Assembly (NCBI GenBank): GCA_035555435.1
Contig: DATMGN010000062.1
Location: 87,765 to 151,764 of the forward strand
DNA length: 64,000 bases
Reading direction: 5' to 3'
Source of the DNA: 73-13 sp035555435
GTDB taxonomy: Bacteria; Actinomycetota; Actinomycetes; Actinomycetales; Microbacteriaceae
How positions within the stretch are numbered: the stretch's first letter is position 1; every line of letters starts with the position of its first letter. Positions 17,471-25,774 of this stretch are shown piece by piece. The notes beneath the pieces are model-generated. The model worked only from the letters and a program-made list of their open reading frames with translations, was not told the origin of the DNA and made no database searches. The translations under genes were made by a program, and so were the position numbers.

Positions 17471-18702
17471 ACCGGCGCCCTCTGTGGGGCTGGCTGGCGG
17501 CCTCGGCGTTCTCACTCACAGGGACCCGGGTGGCGATGATCGCGCTGCCGTGGTTCGTGCTCACCACTACCGGCAGCGCGGTCATGACCGGTCTGGTCGC
17601 GCTCGTCGAGATGGCGCCGATGGTGACGCTGAAGGTCCTCGCGGGTCCGGTGATCGACCGGCTGGGTCCGCGCCGGGTGGCGATCGCGGGTGACGCCGGC
17701 AGCCTGGTCGTGGTCGGCGCCATCCCCCTCCTGCATCACCTCGATGCGCTGCCCCTGTGGCTCTTCCTGGCGCTCGTCGCGATCACAGGCGCACTGCGCG
17801 GACCGGGTGACGCGGCGAAGCACTCGATGATCCCGCTGATCGTCCGGCACGCCGGAGTCTCGATCGAGCGGGTGACGGGGCTCGAGTCCACCGTCGAGCG
17901 CACGGCCGGCATGCTCGGCGCAGCCCTCGCCGGCGGGCTCATCGCGGCGGCGGGAGCACCCAACGCGCTCCTGTTCAACGCCCTGGGCTTCGGCGCGTCG
18001 GTGCTCTTGCTCGCCTGGGCGATCCCGCCCCTTCCCGGGGCGGTATCCGCCGGACCAGCGGTGGAGGACCGATATCTCGCGAGGCTTCACGAGGGCTGGC
18101 GCTTCCTGCGCCGCGACCGGCTGCTGTTCGGCATCGCCCTGATGATCGCCGCGACCAATCTCTTCGACACCGCGTACTTCTCCGTACTCATGCCGGTCTG
18201 GGCCGATGAACCGGGCCGAGGCGCCGCGCTGCTCGGTCTGATCCTCGCGGTGGCCAGCGGGTGCTCCGCACTCGGATCGATCGCCGCCGCAGCGTGGGGC
18301 ACCCGGCTGCCGCGCTATCCGGTCTACCTCGTGGCCTTCCTGATCGCAGGCGCACCGCGGTTCGTCGTGTTCGCCCTCGACTCGCCGCTCGTCGTCGTGC
18401 TCGTCGTGGTCGCCGCCGGCGGCCTCGCCTCCGGATTCATCAACCCGGTGCTCGGAGCGGTCATCTTCGAGCGAATCCCTGCTCCGCTGGTCGGCCGCGT
18501 GACCTCGCTGATCACGTCGATGGCCTTCGCCCTGATGCCATTCGGCGGCCTGATCGGCGGCGCGCTGATCAACGGGTTCGGACTCGGCACCGCCCTGCTC
18601 GTCATCGCGGCGGCATACTTCTGCGCCACGATCCTTCCGGCACTCGACCCGCGTTGGCGCGAGATGGATCGGCGGAACTCGCCGTTGTCAGCCAGGGAGT
18701 AA
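17467..18702 (+). CDS. MFS transporter, probable drug exporter
   Basis: A 411-residue major facilitator with about 12 membrane segments. The motif-A-like loop after helix 2 reads VIDRLGPRRVAIAGD, and the helix 4-5 region contains GALRGPGDAAKHSMIPLIV, as in the MFS_3/EntS-like exporter branch. Translationally coupled to the ArsR regulator (4-base overlap). The substrate cannot be read from the sequence. Confidence 0.88.
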   Translation: MNRRPLWGWLAASAFSLTGTRVAMIALPWFVLTTTGSAVMTGLVALVEMAPMVTLKVLAGPVIDRLGPRRVAIAGDAGSLVVVGAIPLLHHLDALPLWLFLALVAITGALRGPGDAAKHSMIPLIVRHAGVSIERVTGLESTVERTAGMLGAALAGGLIAAAGAPNALLFNALGFGASVLLLAWAIPPLPGAVSAGPAVEDRYLARLHEGWRFLRRDRLLFGIALMIAATNLFDTAYFSVLMPVWADEPGRGAALLGLILAVASGCSALGSIAAAAWGTRLPRYPVYLVAFLIAGAPRFVVFALDSPLVVVLVVVAAGGLASGFINPVLGAVIFERIPAPLVGRVTSLITSMAFALMPFGGLIGGALINGFGLGTALLVIAAAYFCATILPALDPRWREMDRRNSPLSARE

Positions 18703-18714
18703 GCCTACGGACGA

Positions 18715-19887
18715 TCATGCCCGCCGGCGAGGGAACGCGATGAGCGCACCGCGCACGACGACGCCGACGACGAGCGCCCAGAAGGCGGCGCTGATGCCGC
18801 CGACGGCGATCCCGGAGGCCGCGACGAGGAACGTCGCGAGCGCGGGAATGCGCTCGGCCGGCTCTTCGATCGCCTGCGAGATCGACGACCCGAGCGTCGC
18901 GATGAGCGCCAGGCCGGCGACCGCCGGAACGACGCCCGCGGGTGCGACGAGCACGATCGCGACGAACGCGGCAGAGGCGATGCCGAGCACGATGACGCCG
19001 ACGCCCGAGGTGACGCTCGCGATCCAGCGACGCGAGCGGTCCTCGCCCGCCTCCGGCCCCGCTGCGAGTGCCGCGCTGATGGCGGCGAGGTTGATCGCAT
19101 GGCCGCCCGCCGGCGCCCCGATGATCGTGCCGACGCCGGTCACGACCATCGACGCGCGCCACGGGACCTCGTAGCCGAGGCCGCGCATGACGGCGACGCC
19201 GGCGACGTTCTGCGAGGCCATCGTCACGAGGTAGAGCGGCAGGGCGATGCCGAGCACCGCGCCGATGCTCAGGGTCGGCACCGTGAGCTCGACGACGGGC
19301 ACGAGCGCAGCCGGCTCGATGCGGGCACCGCTCGTCGCGAGATGCACCGCGATGACGACGACCGCTGCGGCGAACGCGAGCGGGACGGCCCAGCGGGGTG
19401 CGAAGCGCAGTGCGACGAGCCAGACCAGGATGACCGGCAGCACGGCCCAGGGGTTCTCCACCGCACCCGTGACGGGCCAGAGGCACAGCGGCAGTAGGAC
19501 GCCGGCGAGCATGGCCTGGGCGATCGAGCGCGGGATGGCCGCGATGAGCCGCCCGAGCGGGCGAATGAGTCCCGTGAGGACGATGAGGATACCGGTCAGC
19601 GCGAACGCGCCGACCGCCGCGGGCCAGCCGCCCTCGACCGGCCCGGTCGCCGCGAGCAGTGCCGCCCCCGGCGTCGACCACGCGACCGTGATCGGCTTGC
19701 GGGTCCACACCGCCAGGATGATGCTCGCGATGCCCATCGTCACGCTGACGGCGAGCAGGCCGCTCGAGGCTTCGCCCGACGTGGCGCCGACCCCGGACAG
19801 CCCCGCCAGCACGACGGCGAACGCGCTCGTGAATCCGACGAGCGCGGTGACGATGCCCGCGGCGATGGGCCGCGCGCTCGTCATCAC
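18715..19887 (-). CDS. benE: BenE-family benzoate/H+ symporter-like transporter
   Basis: A 390-residue membrane protein with 11-12 hydrophobic segments, matching the BenE family throughout: FTSAFAVVLAGLSGVGA, VAWSTPGAALLAATG, LPLYLVTMASQNVAGVAVM and GAPAGGHAINLAAISAA. BenE proteins import aromatic acids with protons. No benzoate catabolic genes are nearby, so the actual substrate is open. GTG 19887 and ATG 19884 are both possible starts. It lies 41 bases after padR on the same strand and may be controlled by it. Confidence 0.88.
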   Translation of the reverse strand: MMTSARPIAAGIVTALVGFTSAFAVVLAGLSGVGATSGEASSGLLAVSVTMGIASIILAVWTRKPITVAWSTPGAALLAATGPVEGGWPAAVGAFALTGILIVLTGLIRPLGRLIAAIPRSIAQAMLAGVLLPLCLWPVTGAVENPWAVLPVILVWLVALRFAPRWAVPLAFAAAVVVIAVHLATSGARIEPAALVPVVELTVPTLSIGAVLGIALPLYLVTMASQNVAGVAVMRGLGYEVPWRASMVVTGVGTIIGAPAGGHAINLAAISAALAAGPEAGEDRSRRWIASVTSGVGVIVLGIASAAFVAIVLVAPAGVVPAVAGLALIATLGSSISQAIEEPAERIPALATFLVAASGIAVGGISAAFWALVVGVVVRGALIAFPRRRA

Positions 19888-19928
19888 GCGTCCATCGTGG
19901 CAGAGCGCGGGCTCGGTGCCGGCGAGGA

Positions 19929-20555
19929 CTACTCCGCGAGGATGAGGTACAGCGCCTTGCGCGCCTCGTCGAGACGCTCGGCGGCGACCGCGCGCTGCGC
20001 GTCGGTCGCCGCGTGGCGGAACTGCCCGATGACGCTCATGAGCTTGCCGACGCTCTCGCCGAGGGCGCGGCTCTCGTCGGTCGGCCGCTGCGACTCGGCC
20101 CAGTTCGCGAGCTGCTCGGCGTGCTCCGCGACATGCGCGCGGCCCTCGTCGGTCAGCGTGTACTCGGTCTTTCGGCCCTTGCCCACGGGGGCGATGAGGC
20201 CCTCGTCGACGAGCTGCTGCAGCGTGGGGTAGATCGAGCCGGGGCTCGGCGACCAGGCTCCTTCGGTGCGCTCGGCGATCGTCTTCATGATCGCGTAGCC
20301 GTTGAGGTGTTCGGCGCCCTCGGCGCCGAGGAGCGAGAGGACCGCAGCGCGGACATCGCCGCGGCTGCGCCGACGGGGTCCGCCCCCGTGCATCCGGTGC
20401 CCGTGCGGGCCGAAGCCGGGGGGAAACGGTCCGAAGCCCGGGCCGAAGCCGGGTCCGAACTCGGGGCGGCGAGCGCGTGTCGCCTCGCCGATGCGGTGAT
20501 TGCGGCCGGACTTCCCCCGGCCCTTGTGGTCGTGATGCTGGTGATCGAACGTCAT
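19929..20555 (-). CDS. PadR-family regulator with His/Gly/Pro-rich N-terminus
   Basis: A 208-residue protein. Residues 1-65 are low complexity (HHDH, repeated FGPGFGPGFGP, GPHGHRMHGGGP), possibly metal-binding. Residues ~66-140 form the PadR winged helix (RAAVLSLLGAEGAEHLNGYAIMK, SPSPGSIYPTLQQLVDEGLI, KGRKTEYTLTDEG), followed by a helical dimerisation tail. Start at 20555 has GAAGG seven bases upstream. Two palindromes directly upstream are likely autoregulatory operators. The downstream benE gene is the only obvious nearby target. Confidence 0.88.
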   Translation of the reverse strand: MTFDHQHHDHKGRGKSGRNHRIGEATRARRPEFGPGFGPGFGPFPPGFGPHGHRMHGGGPRRRSRGDVRAAVLSLLGAEGAEHLNGYAIMKTIAERTEGAWSPSPGSIYPTLQQLVDEGLIAPVGKGRKTEYTLTDEGRAHVAEHAEQLANWAESQRPTDESRALGESVGKLMSVIGQFRHAATDAQRAVAAERLDEARKALYLILAE

Positions 20556-20572
20556 GGTGTTGCCTTCATGAT

Positions 20573-20612
20573 ACGCATCGCAGAACTTCTACGATGCGTC
20601 AACGATATATCG
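20573..20612. promoter_or_regulatory. Two palindromes upstream of padR
   Basis: ACGCATCG (20573-20580) and CGATGCGT (20592-20599) form a perfect inverted repeat with an 11-base spacer; CGATATATCG (20603-20612) is a perfect 10-bp palindrome of the AT-rich kind PadR proteins bind. Both lie within 60 bases of the padR start. Confidence 0.55.
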
Positions 20613-20632
20613 CTGCGTCGCCGACGTCAACA

Positions 20633-20705
20633 CGCGCTTTCAGGAGTCCGGGGGGGGTACGCCTGCGTATTGCACGCGAACCCCGCCGCAGGCCTGAAAC
20701 GCGCG
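20633..20705. repeat. Near-palindromic element, copy B, between ispG and padR
   Basis: Outer arms CGCGCTTTCAGG and CCTGAAACGCGCG enclose a core that aligns with copy A at 7664-7723 in either orientation (shared GTACG, GCACGCGAAC, CCGCC, CCTGAA). It includes a run of eight G. It follows the ispG stop, so it could also act as a transcription terminator. Confidence 0.7.
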
Positions 20706-20710
20706 AGTGC

Positions 20711-21862
20711 TCAGAGGGTGAGGACGGTGGGGGTGCCCGTCGGCGCGTCCGCCGGGGCCTCGGCGGCGATGCGCTGCGCCTCCGCGATGAGCGTCGCGAC
20801 GATCTCCGACTCGGGCACCGTCTTGATGACCTCGCCCTTGACGAAGATCTGGCCCTTGCCGTTGCCCGAGGCGACGCCGAGATCCGCCTCGCGCGCCTCC
20901 CCCGGACCGTTGACGACGCAGCCCATGACCGCGACGCGCAGCGGCACCGTGACGTCCTTGAGTCCCTCGGTCACGTCGTTCGCGAGCGTGTAGACGTCGA
21001 CCTGCGCGCGACCGCACGAAGGACACGAGACGATCTCCAGCTTGCGCTCGCGCAGATTCAGCGACTGCAGGATCTGGAGCCCAACCTTGACCTCCTCGGC
21101 CGGCGGGGCGGAGAGCGAGACGCGGATCGTGTCGCCGATCCCCTCGCCGAGCAGGATGCCGAACGCCGTCGCCGACTTGATCGTGCCCTGGAAGGCGGGA
21201 CCCGCCTCGGTGACGCCGAGATGCAGGGGCCAGTCACCGCGCTCGGCGAGCTGCCGGTACGCCTTGACCATCACCACGGGGTCGTTGTGCTTGACCGAGA
21301 TCTTGAAGTCGTGGAAGTCGTGCTCCTCGAAAAGGCTCGCCTCCCAGACCGCCGACTCGACCAGCGCCTCCGGGGTCGCCTTGCCGTACTTCTGCAGCAG
21401 GCTCGGCTCGAGCGAGCCCGCGTTGACCCCGATCCGCAGGCTCGTTCCGGCCGCCTTCGCTGCCGCCGCGATCGCGCCGACCTGGTCGTCGAACTTGCGG
21501 ATGTTGCCCGGATTGACGCGCACGGCGGCGCATCCCGCGTCGATCGCCTGGAAGACGTACTTCGGCTGAAAGTGGATGTCGGCGATGACGGGGATCTGCG
21601 ACTTCTTCGCGATGATGTGCAGCACGTCGGCGTCGTCCTGCGACGGCACCGCCACCCGGACGATGTCGCAGCCCGAGGCGGTGAGCTCGGCGATCTGCTG
21701 GAGCGTCGCATTGATATCGGTCGTCTTCGTCGTCGTCATCGACTGGACCGACACGGGTGCATCGCCGCCGACGAGGACCTTGCCGACCCGGATCTGGCGC
21801 GAGACGCGGCGCGGCGCGAGGGTCTCGGGCGCCCTCGGGAGCCCCAGGTTCACGGCTGGCAC
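20711..21862 (-). CDS. ispG: 4-hydroxy-3-methylbut-2-enyl-diphosphate synthase
   Basis: Iron-sulfur enzyme (GcpE) making HMBPP from MEcPP in the non-mevalonate isoprenoid pathway; 383 residues. A TIM-barrel part (VGGDAPVSVQSMTTTKTTD; ADIHFQPKYV) is followed by the [4Fe-4S] domain with VSCPSCGR and MGCVVNGPGEA. The GTG start is backed by a TAGGCT hexamer six bases upstream, so it has its own promoter although it lies only 24 bases after rseP. Confidence 0.96.
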   Translation of the reverse strand: MPAVNLGLPRAPETLAPRRVSRQIRVGKVLVGGDAPVSVQSMTTTKTTDINATLQQIAELTASGCDIVRVAVPSQDDADVLHIIAKKSQIPVIADIHFQPKYVFQAIDAGCAAVRVNPGNIRKFDDQVGAIAAAAKAAGTSLRIGVNAGSLEPSLLQKYGKATPEALVESAVWEASLFEEHDFHDFKISVKHNDPVVMVKAYRQLAERGDWPLHLGVTEAGPAFQGTIKSATAFGILLGEGIGDTIRVSLSAPPAEEVKVGLQILQSLNLRERKLEIVSCPSCGRAQVDVYTLANDVTEGLKDVTVPLRVAVMGCVVNGPGEAREADLGVASGNGKGQIFVKGEVIKTVPESEIVATLIAEAQRIAAEAPADAPTGTPTVLTL

Positions 21863-21868
21863 GCATCC

Positions 21869-21874
21869 AGCCTA
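21869..21874 (-). promoter_or_regulatory. -10 hexamer of leaderless ispG
   Basis: Minus-strand TAGGCT, six bases, then GTG. It lies between the rseP stop and ispG, indicating transcription of ispG independent of rseP. Confidence 0.45.
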
Positions 21875-21886
21875 CGTGGCGCCCGA

Positions 21887-23200
21887 CTAGAGAATGCTGA
21901 TGGGCTTGATGATGTCGGCGAGGATCACGAATGCCCCGAGCCCGACGAGCAGCACCGTGACGACCATCGTCAGGGGCGCGAGCTTCTGGATGTCGAGCGG
22001 GCCCGGATCCGGCTTGTTGCGAATGCGCGCGAACCAGCGGCGCAGCCCCTCCCACAGCGCCCCGAAGATGTGGCCGCCGTCGAGCGGGATCAGCGGGATG
22101 AGGTTGAAGAGGAAGAGCGCGACGTTGAGCGAGCCGAGGATGCCGACGATAGAGGAGGCGCGGTCCGCGACACTCGCCTCCTCGTAGCTCGTGATCTCGC
22201 CGGCGAGCCGGCCTATTCCCACGACGCCAACCAGACCGTTGGGATCGCGTTCCTCGTTGCCGAACATCGCGACGCCGAGATCCCACACCCGTGCCGGCAG
22301 CGTGGCGATCGCGCCGACGACGGCCGCGATGTTGTCGCCGACCGCGGGGGCGACGGCGAGCGGCGACTGCCGGACGTTTTCGTAGGCGGGGCGGATGCCG
22401 AGGACGCCGACGTCGACGAACTGCGGCTGGCCCGCCGCGTCGAGGACGACGTCGCCGTCGGGGCCGAGCTCGTAGTTCTGCGACAGCAGCGGCCGCGCCG
22501 TGAGGGAGACCTGCTCGCCTCCGCGGTCGACGAGCACCTCGATGGGCTGGTCCGGGTGCAGACGGATCGCCTCGGCGACGTCGAGCCACTCGGTCGTCGC
22601 CGCGCCGTTGATCGCCAGAACGCGATCGCCCGGCTCGATCCCCGCGGCGACCGCCGGGGCGGTCTCGTCGCCGGGCGCGCACTCGGTGCGCACCTCATCG
22701 GCCGGGATGATGCAGGTCGACACGGAGCCGACGAGGTTCGTCACCTGCGGGATGCCGAAGCCGCACAGCACGATCGCGTAGCAGACGACCGCGAGGAGGA
22801 GGTTCATGAGCGGACCGCCGAGCATGACGACGATGCGCTTCCAGATCGGCAGCAGGTAGAACGCCCGCTTGGGGTCCTCGCTCGGCGGCGCCTCCTGCAC
22901 CGCGGCGTCGAAGAAGCTCGTCGTCGAGTCGCGCATGCGCTCGCCGGCATGCTCCGGCGGGTACATCCCCGACATCGCGATGTAGCCGCCGAGCGGCAGG
23001 GCCTTGATGCCGTACTCGGTCTCGCCGCGCCGGCGGGACCAGATGGTCGGCCCGAAGCCGATCATGTACTTCGAGACGTAGACGCCGAAGCGCTTGGCCG
23101 GCCACAGGTGGCCGAGCTCGTGCAGGCCGATCGAGATCGCGAGCCCGATGAGGACGAGCACGATGCCGAGCACGTACAGCAGCACGGTCTCCAGATCCAC
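21887..23200 (-). CDS. rseP: RseP-like site-2 intramembrane metalloprotease
   Basis: Membrane zinc protease of 437 residues that cuts anti-sigma factors or other single-pass proteins within the bilayer. Helix 1 carries HELGH (His27-Glu28-His31). A PDZ domain (about 190-290; AGIEPGDRVLAINGAATTEW) lies between the membrane parts, and the C-terminal core has NLIPLIPLDGGH with the third zinc ligand Asp. GTG at 23200 is chosen because GAGGAGGGG lies just upstream and homologues begin there. Usually grouped with dxr and ispG; here separated from dxr by plus-strand genes. Confidence 0.93.
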   Translation of the reverse strand: MDLETVLLYVLGIVLVLIGLAISIGLHELGHLWPAKRFGVYVSKYMIGFGPTIWSRRRGETEYGIKALPLGGYIAMSGMYPPEHAGERMRDSTTSFFDAAVQEAPPSEDPKRAFYLLPIWKRIVVMLGGPLMNLLLAVVCYAIVLCGFGIPQVTNLVGSVSTCIIPADEVRTECAPGDETAPAVAAGIEPGDRVLAINGAATTEWLDVAEAIRLHPDQPIEVLVDRGGEQVSLTARPLLSQNYELGPDGDVVLDAAGQPQFVDVGVLGIRPAYENVRQSPLAVAPAVGDNIAAVVGAIATLPARVWDLGVAMFGNEERDPNGLVGVVGIGRLAGEITSYEEASVADRASSIVGILGSLNVALFLFNLIPLIPLDGGHIFGALWEGLRRWFARIRNKPDPGPLDIQKLAPLTMVVTVLLVGLGAFVILADIIKPISIL

Positions 23201-23287
23201 GGCGGCCCCTCCTCGGCGACAACCGTAGCGGCGACCACTGACCGTGCGACGTGAGAACGCTGTGCCACGACCCCCGATGGGTGGAAC

Positions 23288-24463
23288 ATGGTCTCCATGT
23301 CCCTTGAGGTGCTCGCTCGGGAGATCCCGCCTGCGGTGCTGGCCGACCCGTTCGCCGGCACCGGCTTCGGCCCCGACTCGTCGGAGCCGCTCGCGTTCCA
23401 CCGCGGCCTGCCGGATTTCGCGCCGACCGCGCTGCGCGACATGCCCCGGCTCGCGGCGGAGCTCGGCGTCGCACGCGTGCTCGTCAAGGACGAGACGTGG
23501 CGGGCAGGTCTGCCGGCGTTCAAGATCCTCGGCGCCTCCTGGGCCGCGGCGTGCGCGATCCACCGCGAGTGGCTCGGCAACGACCCCTCCGTGCCGATCG
23601 CGTTCTCCACCCTGCGCGACGCGCTCGCCCGCCTGCGCGCGGCGCTCCCCGATCGGCGACTCGCGTTCGTCACCGCGACCGACGGCAATCATGGCCGTGC
23701 GGTCGCGCGCGCGGCGCGGCTGTTCGGCGTGGACGCGCAGATCCTCGTGCCCGCGGGCACGGTCCCGGCGCGAATCGAGGCGATCGCGGCGGAGGGCGCC
23801 GAGGTCGAGGTGGTCGACGGCAGTTACGACGATGCGGTCGCGCGTGCCTCGGCACTCGCCTCCCGTGACCGCCTCATCATCTCCGACACGTCGTGGGAAG
23901 GGTACCGCCTCGTGCCGCGCGACGTCATCGACGGCTACGCCACGCTCTTCATCGAGGTCGACGAGCAGATCGCGGCGGCGGGCCGCACCGCGCCGACGCA
24001 TGTCGTGCTGCAGGCCGGGGTCGGCGCCTACCCCGCCGCGGGCGTCCGGCACTTCGCGGGGCGCGGTACGCACTTCGTCATCGTCGAGCCGACCGCGGCG
24101 GACTGCCTGCTGCGCTCGGCCCGCGCGGGGCGGATCACGCAGGCCCCACCCCCACACGACTCCGCGATGGCGGGCCTGGACTGCGGCCTGCCCTCGCCGC
24201 TCGCCTGGCCGATCCTCGAGCGTCTGGTCGGGAGCTACGTGTCGATCGGCGACGGCGCCCTGCCTGCGGCCGCGAGGGCGCTCGCAGCGGAGGGCGTGGA
24301 GGCGGGCGAGTCCGGGATGGCGGGTGTCGCCGGCATCCTCGCCGTGGCCCGCGCGGGGCGGCTCGCGGAGCTCGGGATCGGCCCGTCGAGCACGCTGCTC
24401 TTCGTCGTGACGGAGGGCGTCACGGACCCCGAGGGCTACGCGCGACTCCTGCTGGCGCCCTGA
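23288..24463 (+). CDS. dpaL: Diaminopropionate ammonia-lyase-like PLP enzyme
   Basis: A 391-residue fold-type II PLP enzyme. LPAFKILGAS carries the Schiff-base Lys79, and ATDGNHGRAVARAARLFG is the phosphate-binding segment typical of 2,3-diaminopropionate ammonia-lyase, which makes pyruvate and two ammonia. GESGMAGVAGIL near the C-terminus also fits. Threonine dehydratase-like activity is a weaker alternative. GGTGG precedes ATG 23288; an in-frame ATG at 23297 is possible. The gene interrupts the usual dxr-rseP neighbourhood on the other strand. Confidence 0.85.
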   Translation: MVSMSLEVLAREIPPAVLADPFAGTGFGPDSSEPLAFHRGLPDFAPTALRDMPRLAAELGVARVLVKDETWRAGLPAFKILGASWAAACAIHREWLGNDPSVPIAFSTLRDALARLRAALPDRRLAFVTATDGNHGRAVARAARLFGVDAQILVPAGTVPARIEAIAAEGAEVEVVDGSYDDAVARASALASRDRLIISDTSWEGYRLVPRDVIDGYATLFIEVDEQIAAAGRTAPTHVVLQAGVGAYPAAGVRHFAGRGTHFVIVEPTAADCLLRSARAGRITQAPPPHDSAMAGLDCGLPSPLAWPILERLVGSYVSIGDGALPAAARALAAEGVEAGESGMAGVAGILAVARAGRLAELGIGPSSTLLFVVTEGVTDPEGYARLLLAP

Positions 24464-24555
24464 GGCTAGGAGATCCGGCGGCGGAGAGCTGAATCCGGCC
24501 CGTTTCGTCCTTGCGTCGCCGGAAGTCCTAGTTTCGGGGTATACGTAGCACTGCA

Positions 24556-24654
24556 ATGTACAGTTCCGGCAGGTATGGGGAGGAGCCCGCCACGTACTTC
24601 CTGTGGGCCGCGTTCGTCGCGTTCGTCCTGCCGCCGCTCGTGGGGTTCGTCTGA
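24556..24654 (+). CDS. 32-residue single-pass membrane peptide
   Basis: A short frame from ATG 24556 to TGA 24654 encodes 32 residues: a soluble head MYSSGRYGEEPATYF, then a hydrophobic helix LWAAFVAFVLPPLVGFV with a PP kink. It ends one base before the stop of convergent dxr, so it lies entirely in the gap after dpaL. No strong Shine-Dalgarno is visible. The amphipathic-plus-membrane design, with no stop-rich noise, argues for a real gene. Function unknown. Confidence 0.5.
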   Translation: MYSSGRYGEEPATYFLWAAFVAFVLPPLVGFV

Positions 24655-25734
24655 TCAGCAGATCGACTCGGCGGCCGCGGCGCGGGCCCACGCGTCGGCG
24701 GCGAGCACCGACTCGAGCGTGAGCTCCGCGCGGTCGGGATCGTGGCGGTCGACGACGCGCTCGATCGTGTCGACGATGTCGAGGAACGCGATGCGGCCGT
24801 CGTGGAAGGCGTCGACGGCGACCTCGTTCGCGGCGTTGAACACCGCGGGATACGTGCCGCCGGCCGCGCCCACACGCTTGGCGAGCGAGAGAGCCGGGAA
24901 CGCGACGTGATCGACGGGCTCGAAGGTCCAGGTCGCAGACCGCATCCAGTCGAGCGGCTCGCCGACGCCGGGCACCCGGTCGGGCCAGGCGAGACCGAGC
25001 GAGATCGGCAGCCGCATGTCGGGCGGCGAGGCCTGCGCCAGCGTCGACCCGTCGACGAACTCGACCATCGAGTGGACGATCGACTGCGGGTGCACGACGA
25101 CGTCGATGTGCTCGTACTCGACGCCGAACAGCAGGTGGGCCTCGATGACCTCCAATCCCTTGTTGACGAGTGTCGCGGAGTTCGTGGTGACGACTCGGCC
25201 CATGTCCCAGGTGGGGTGCGCGAGCGCCTCGGCGGGTGTGACGCCGGCGAGCGACGCGCGGCGGCGACCGCGGAACGGCCCGCCCGACGCGGTGAGGACG
25301 AGTCGGGCGACCTCCGCGGGCGCGCCGGCGCGCAGCGCCTGCGCGATCGCGCTGTGCTCCGAGTCGACGGGGACGATCTGTCCGGGTGCGGCGGCGCGCG
25401 TGACGAGCTCGCCGCCGATGATGAGGGACTCCTTGTTGGCAAGCGCGAGCGACGCCCCAGACGCGAGCGCCGCGAGCGTCGGCGCGAGGCCGACCGCCCC
25501 TGTGATGCCGTTGAGCACGACGTCGGCCTGCGTGTCCCCGACCAGGCGCACCGCGTCCTCGGCGCCGAGCGCGGTCGCGGCGACCGCGAACTCCGCGGCC
25601 TGCTCGGCCAGGAGCCCGGCGTTCTGCCCCGCTGCGAGGCCGACGACCTCGAACCGGTCGCGGTTCGCGCGGATGACGTCGAGCGCCTGCGTCCCGATCG
25701 AGCCGGTGCTGCCGAGGATCAGGACGCGCCGCAT
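24655..25734 (-). CDS. dxr: 1-deoxy-D-xylulose 5-phosphate reductoisomerase
   Basis: First committed enzyme of the non-mevalonate isoprenoid pathway, 359 residues. NADPH site LILGSTGSIGTQALDVI at the N-terminus; SLALANKESLIIGGELV; metal and substrate region PVDSEHSAI and ASGGPFRGR; THPTWDMG-type block (AHPTWDMGRVVTTNSATLVNKGLEVIEA is split over 150-178). The ATG has TAACGT six bases upstream. It shares the pathway with ispG, 3 kb away on the same strand. Confidence 0.96.
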   Translation of the reverse strand: MRRVLILGSTGSIGTQALDVIRANRDRFEVVGLAAGQNAGLLAEQAAEFAVAATALGAEDAVRLVGDTQADVVLNGITGAVGLAPTLAALASGASLALANKESLIIGGELVTRAAAPGQIVPVDSEHSAIAQALRAGAPAEVARLVLTASGGPFRGRRRASLAGVTPAEALAHPTWDMGRVVTTNSATLVNKGLEVIEAHLLFGVEYEHIDVVVHPQSIVHSMVEFVDGSTLAQASPPDMRLPISLGLAWPDRVPGVGEPLDWMRSATWTFEPVDHVAFPALSLAKRVGAAGGTYPAVFNAANEVAVDAFHDGRIAFLDIVDTIERVVDRHDPDRAELTLESVLAADAWARAAAAESIC

Positions 25735-25740
25735 GCCCCC

Positions 25741-25746
25741 ACGTTA
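25741..25746 (-). promoter_or_regulatory. -10 hexamer of leaderless dxr
   Basis: Minus-strand TAACGT, six bases, then the dxr ATG, in the 40-base gap to the FKBP lipoprotein gene. Confidence 0.45.
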
Positions 25747-25774
25747 CGGTCCCGGGGCGGGCGGCGCGACGCGC

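Noticed and set aside
23201..23287. An operator between rseP and the ammonia-lyase gene
   Set aside because: No palindrome or repeated word was found in these 87 bases beyond the rseP ribosome site.
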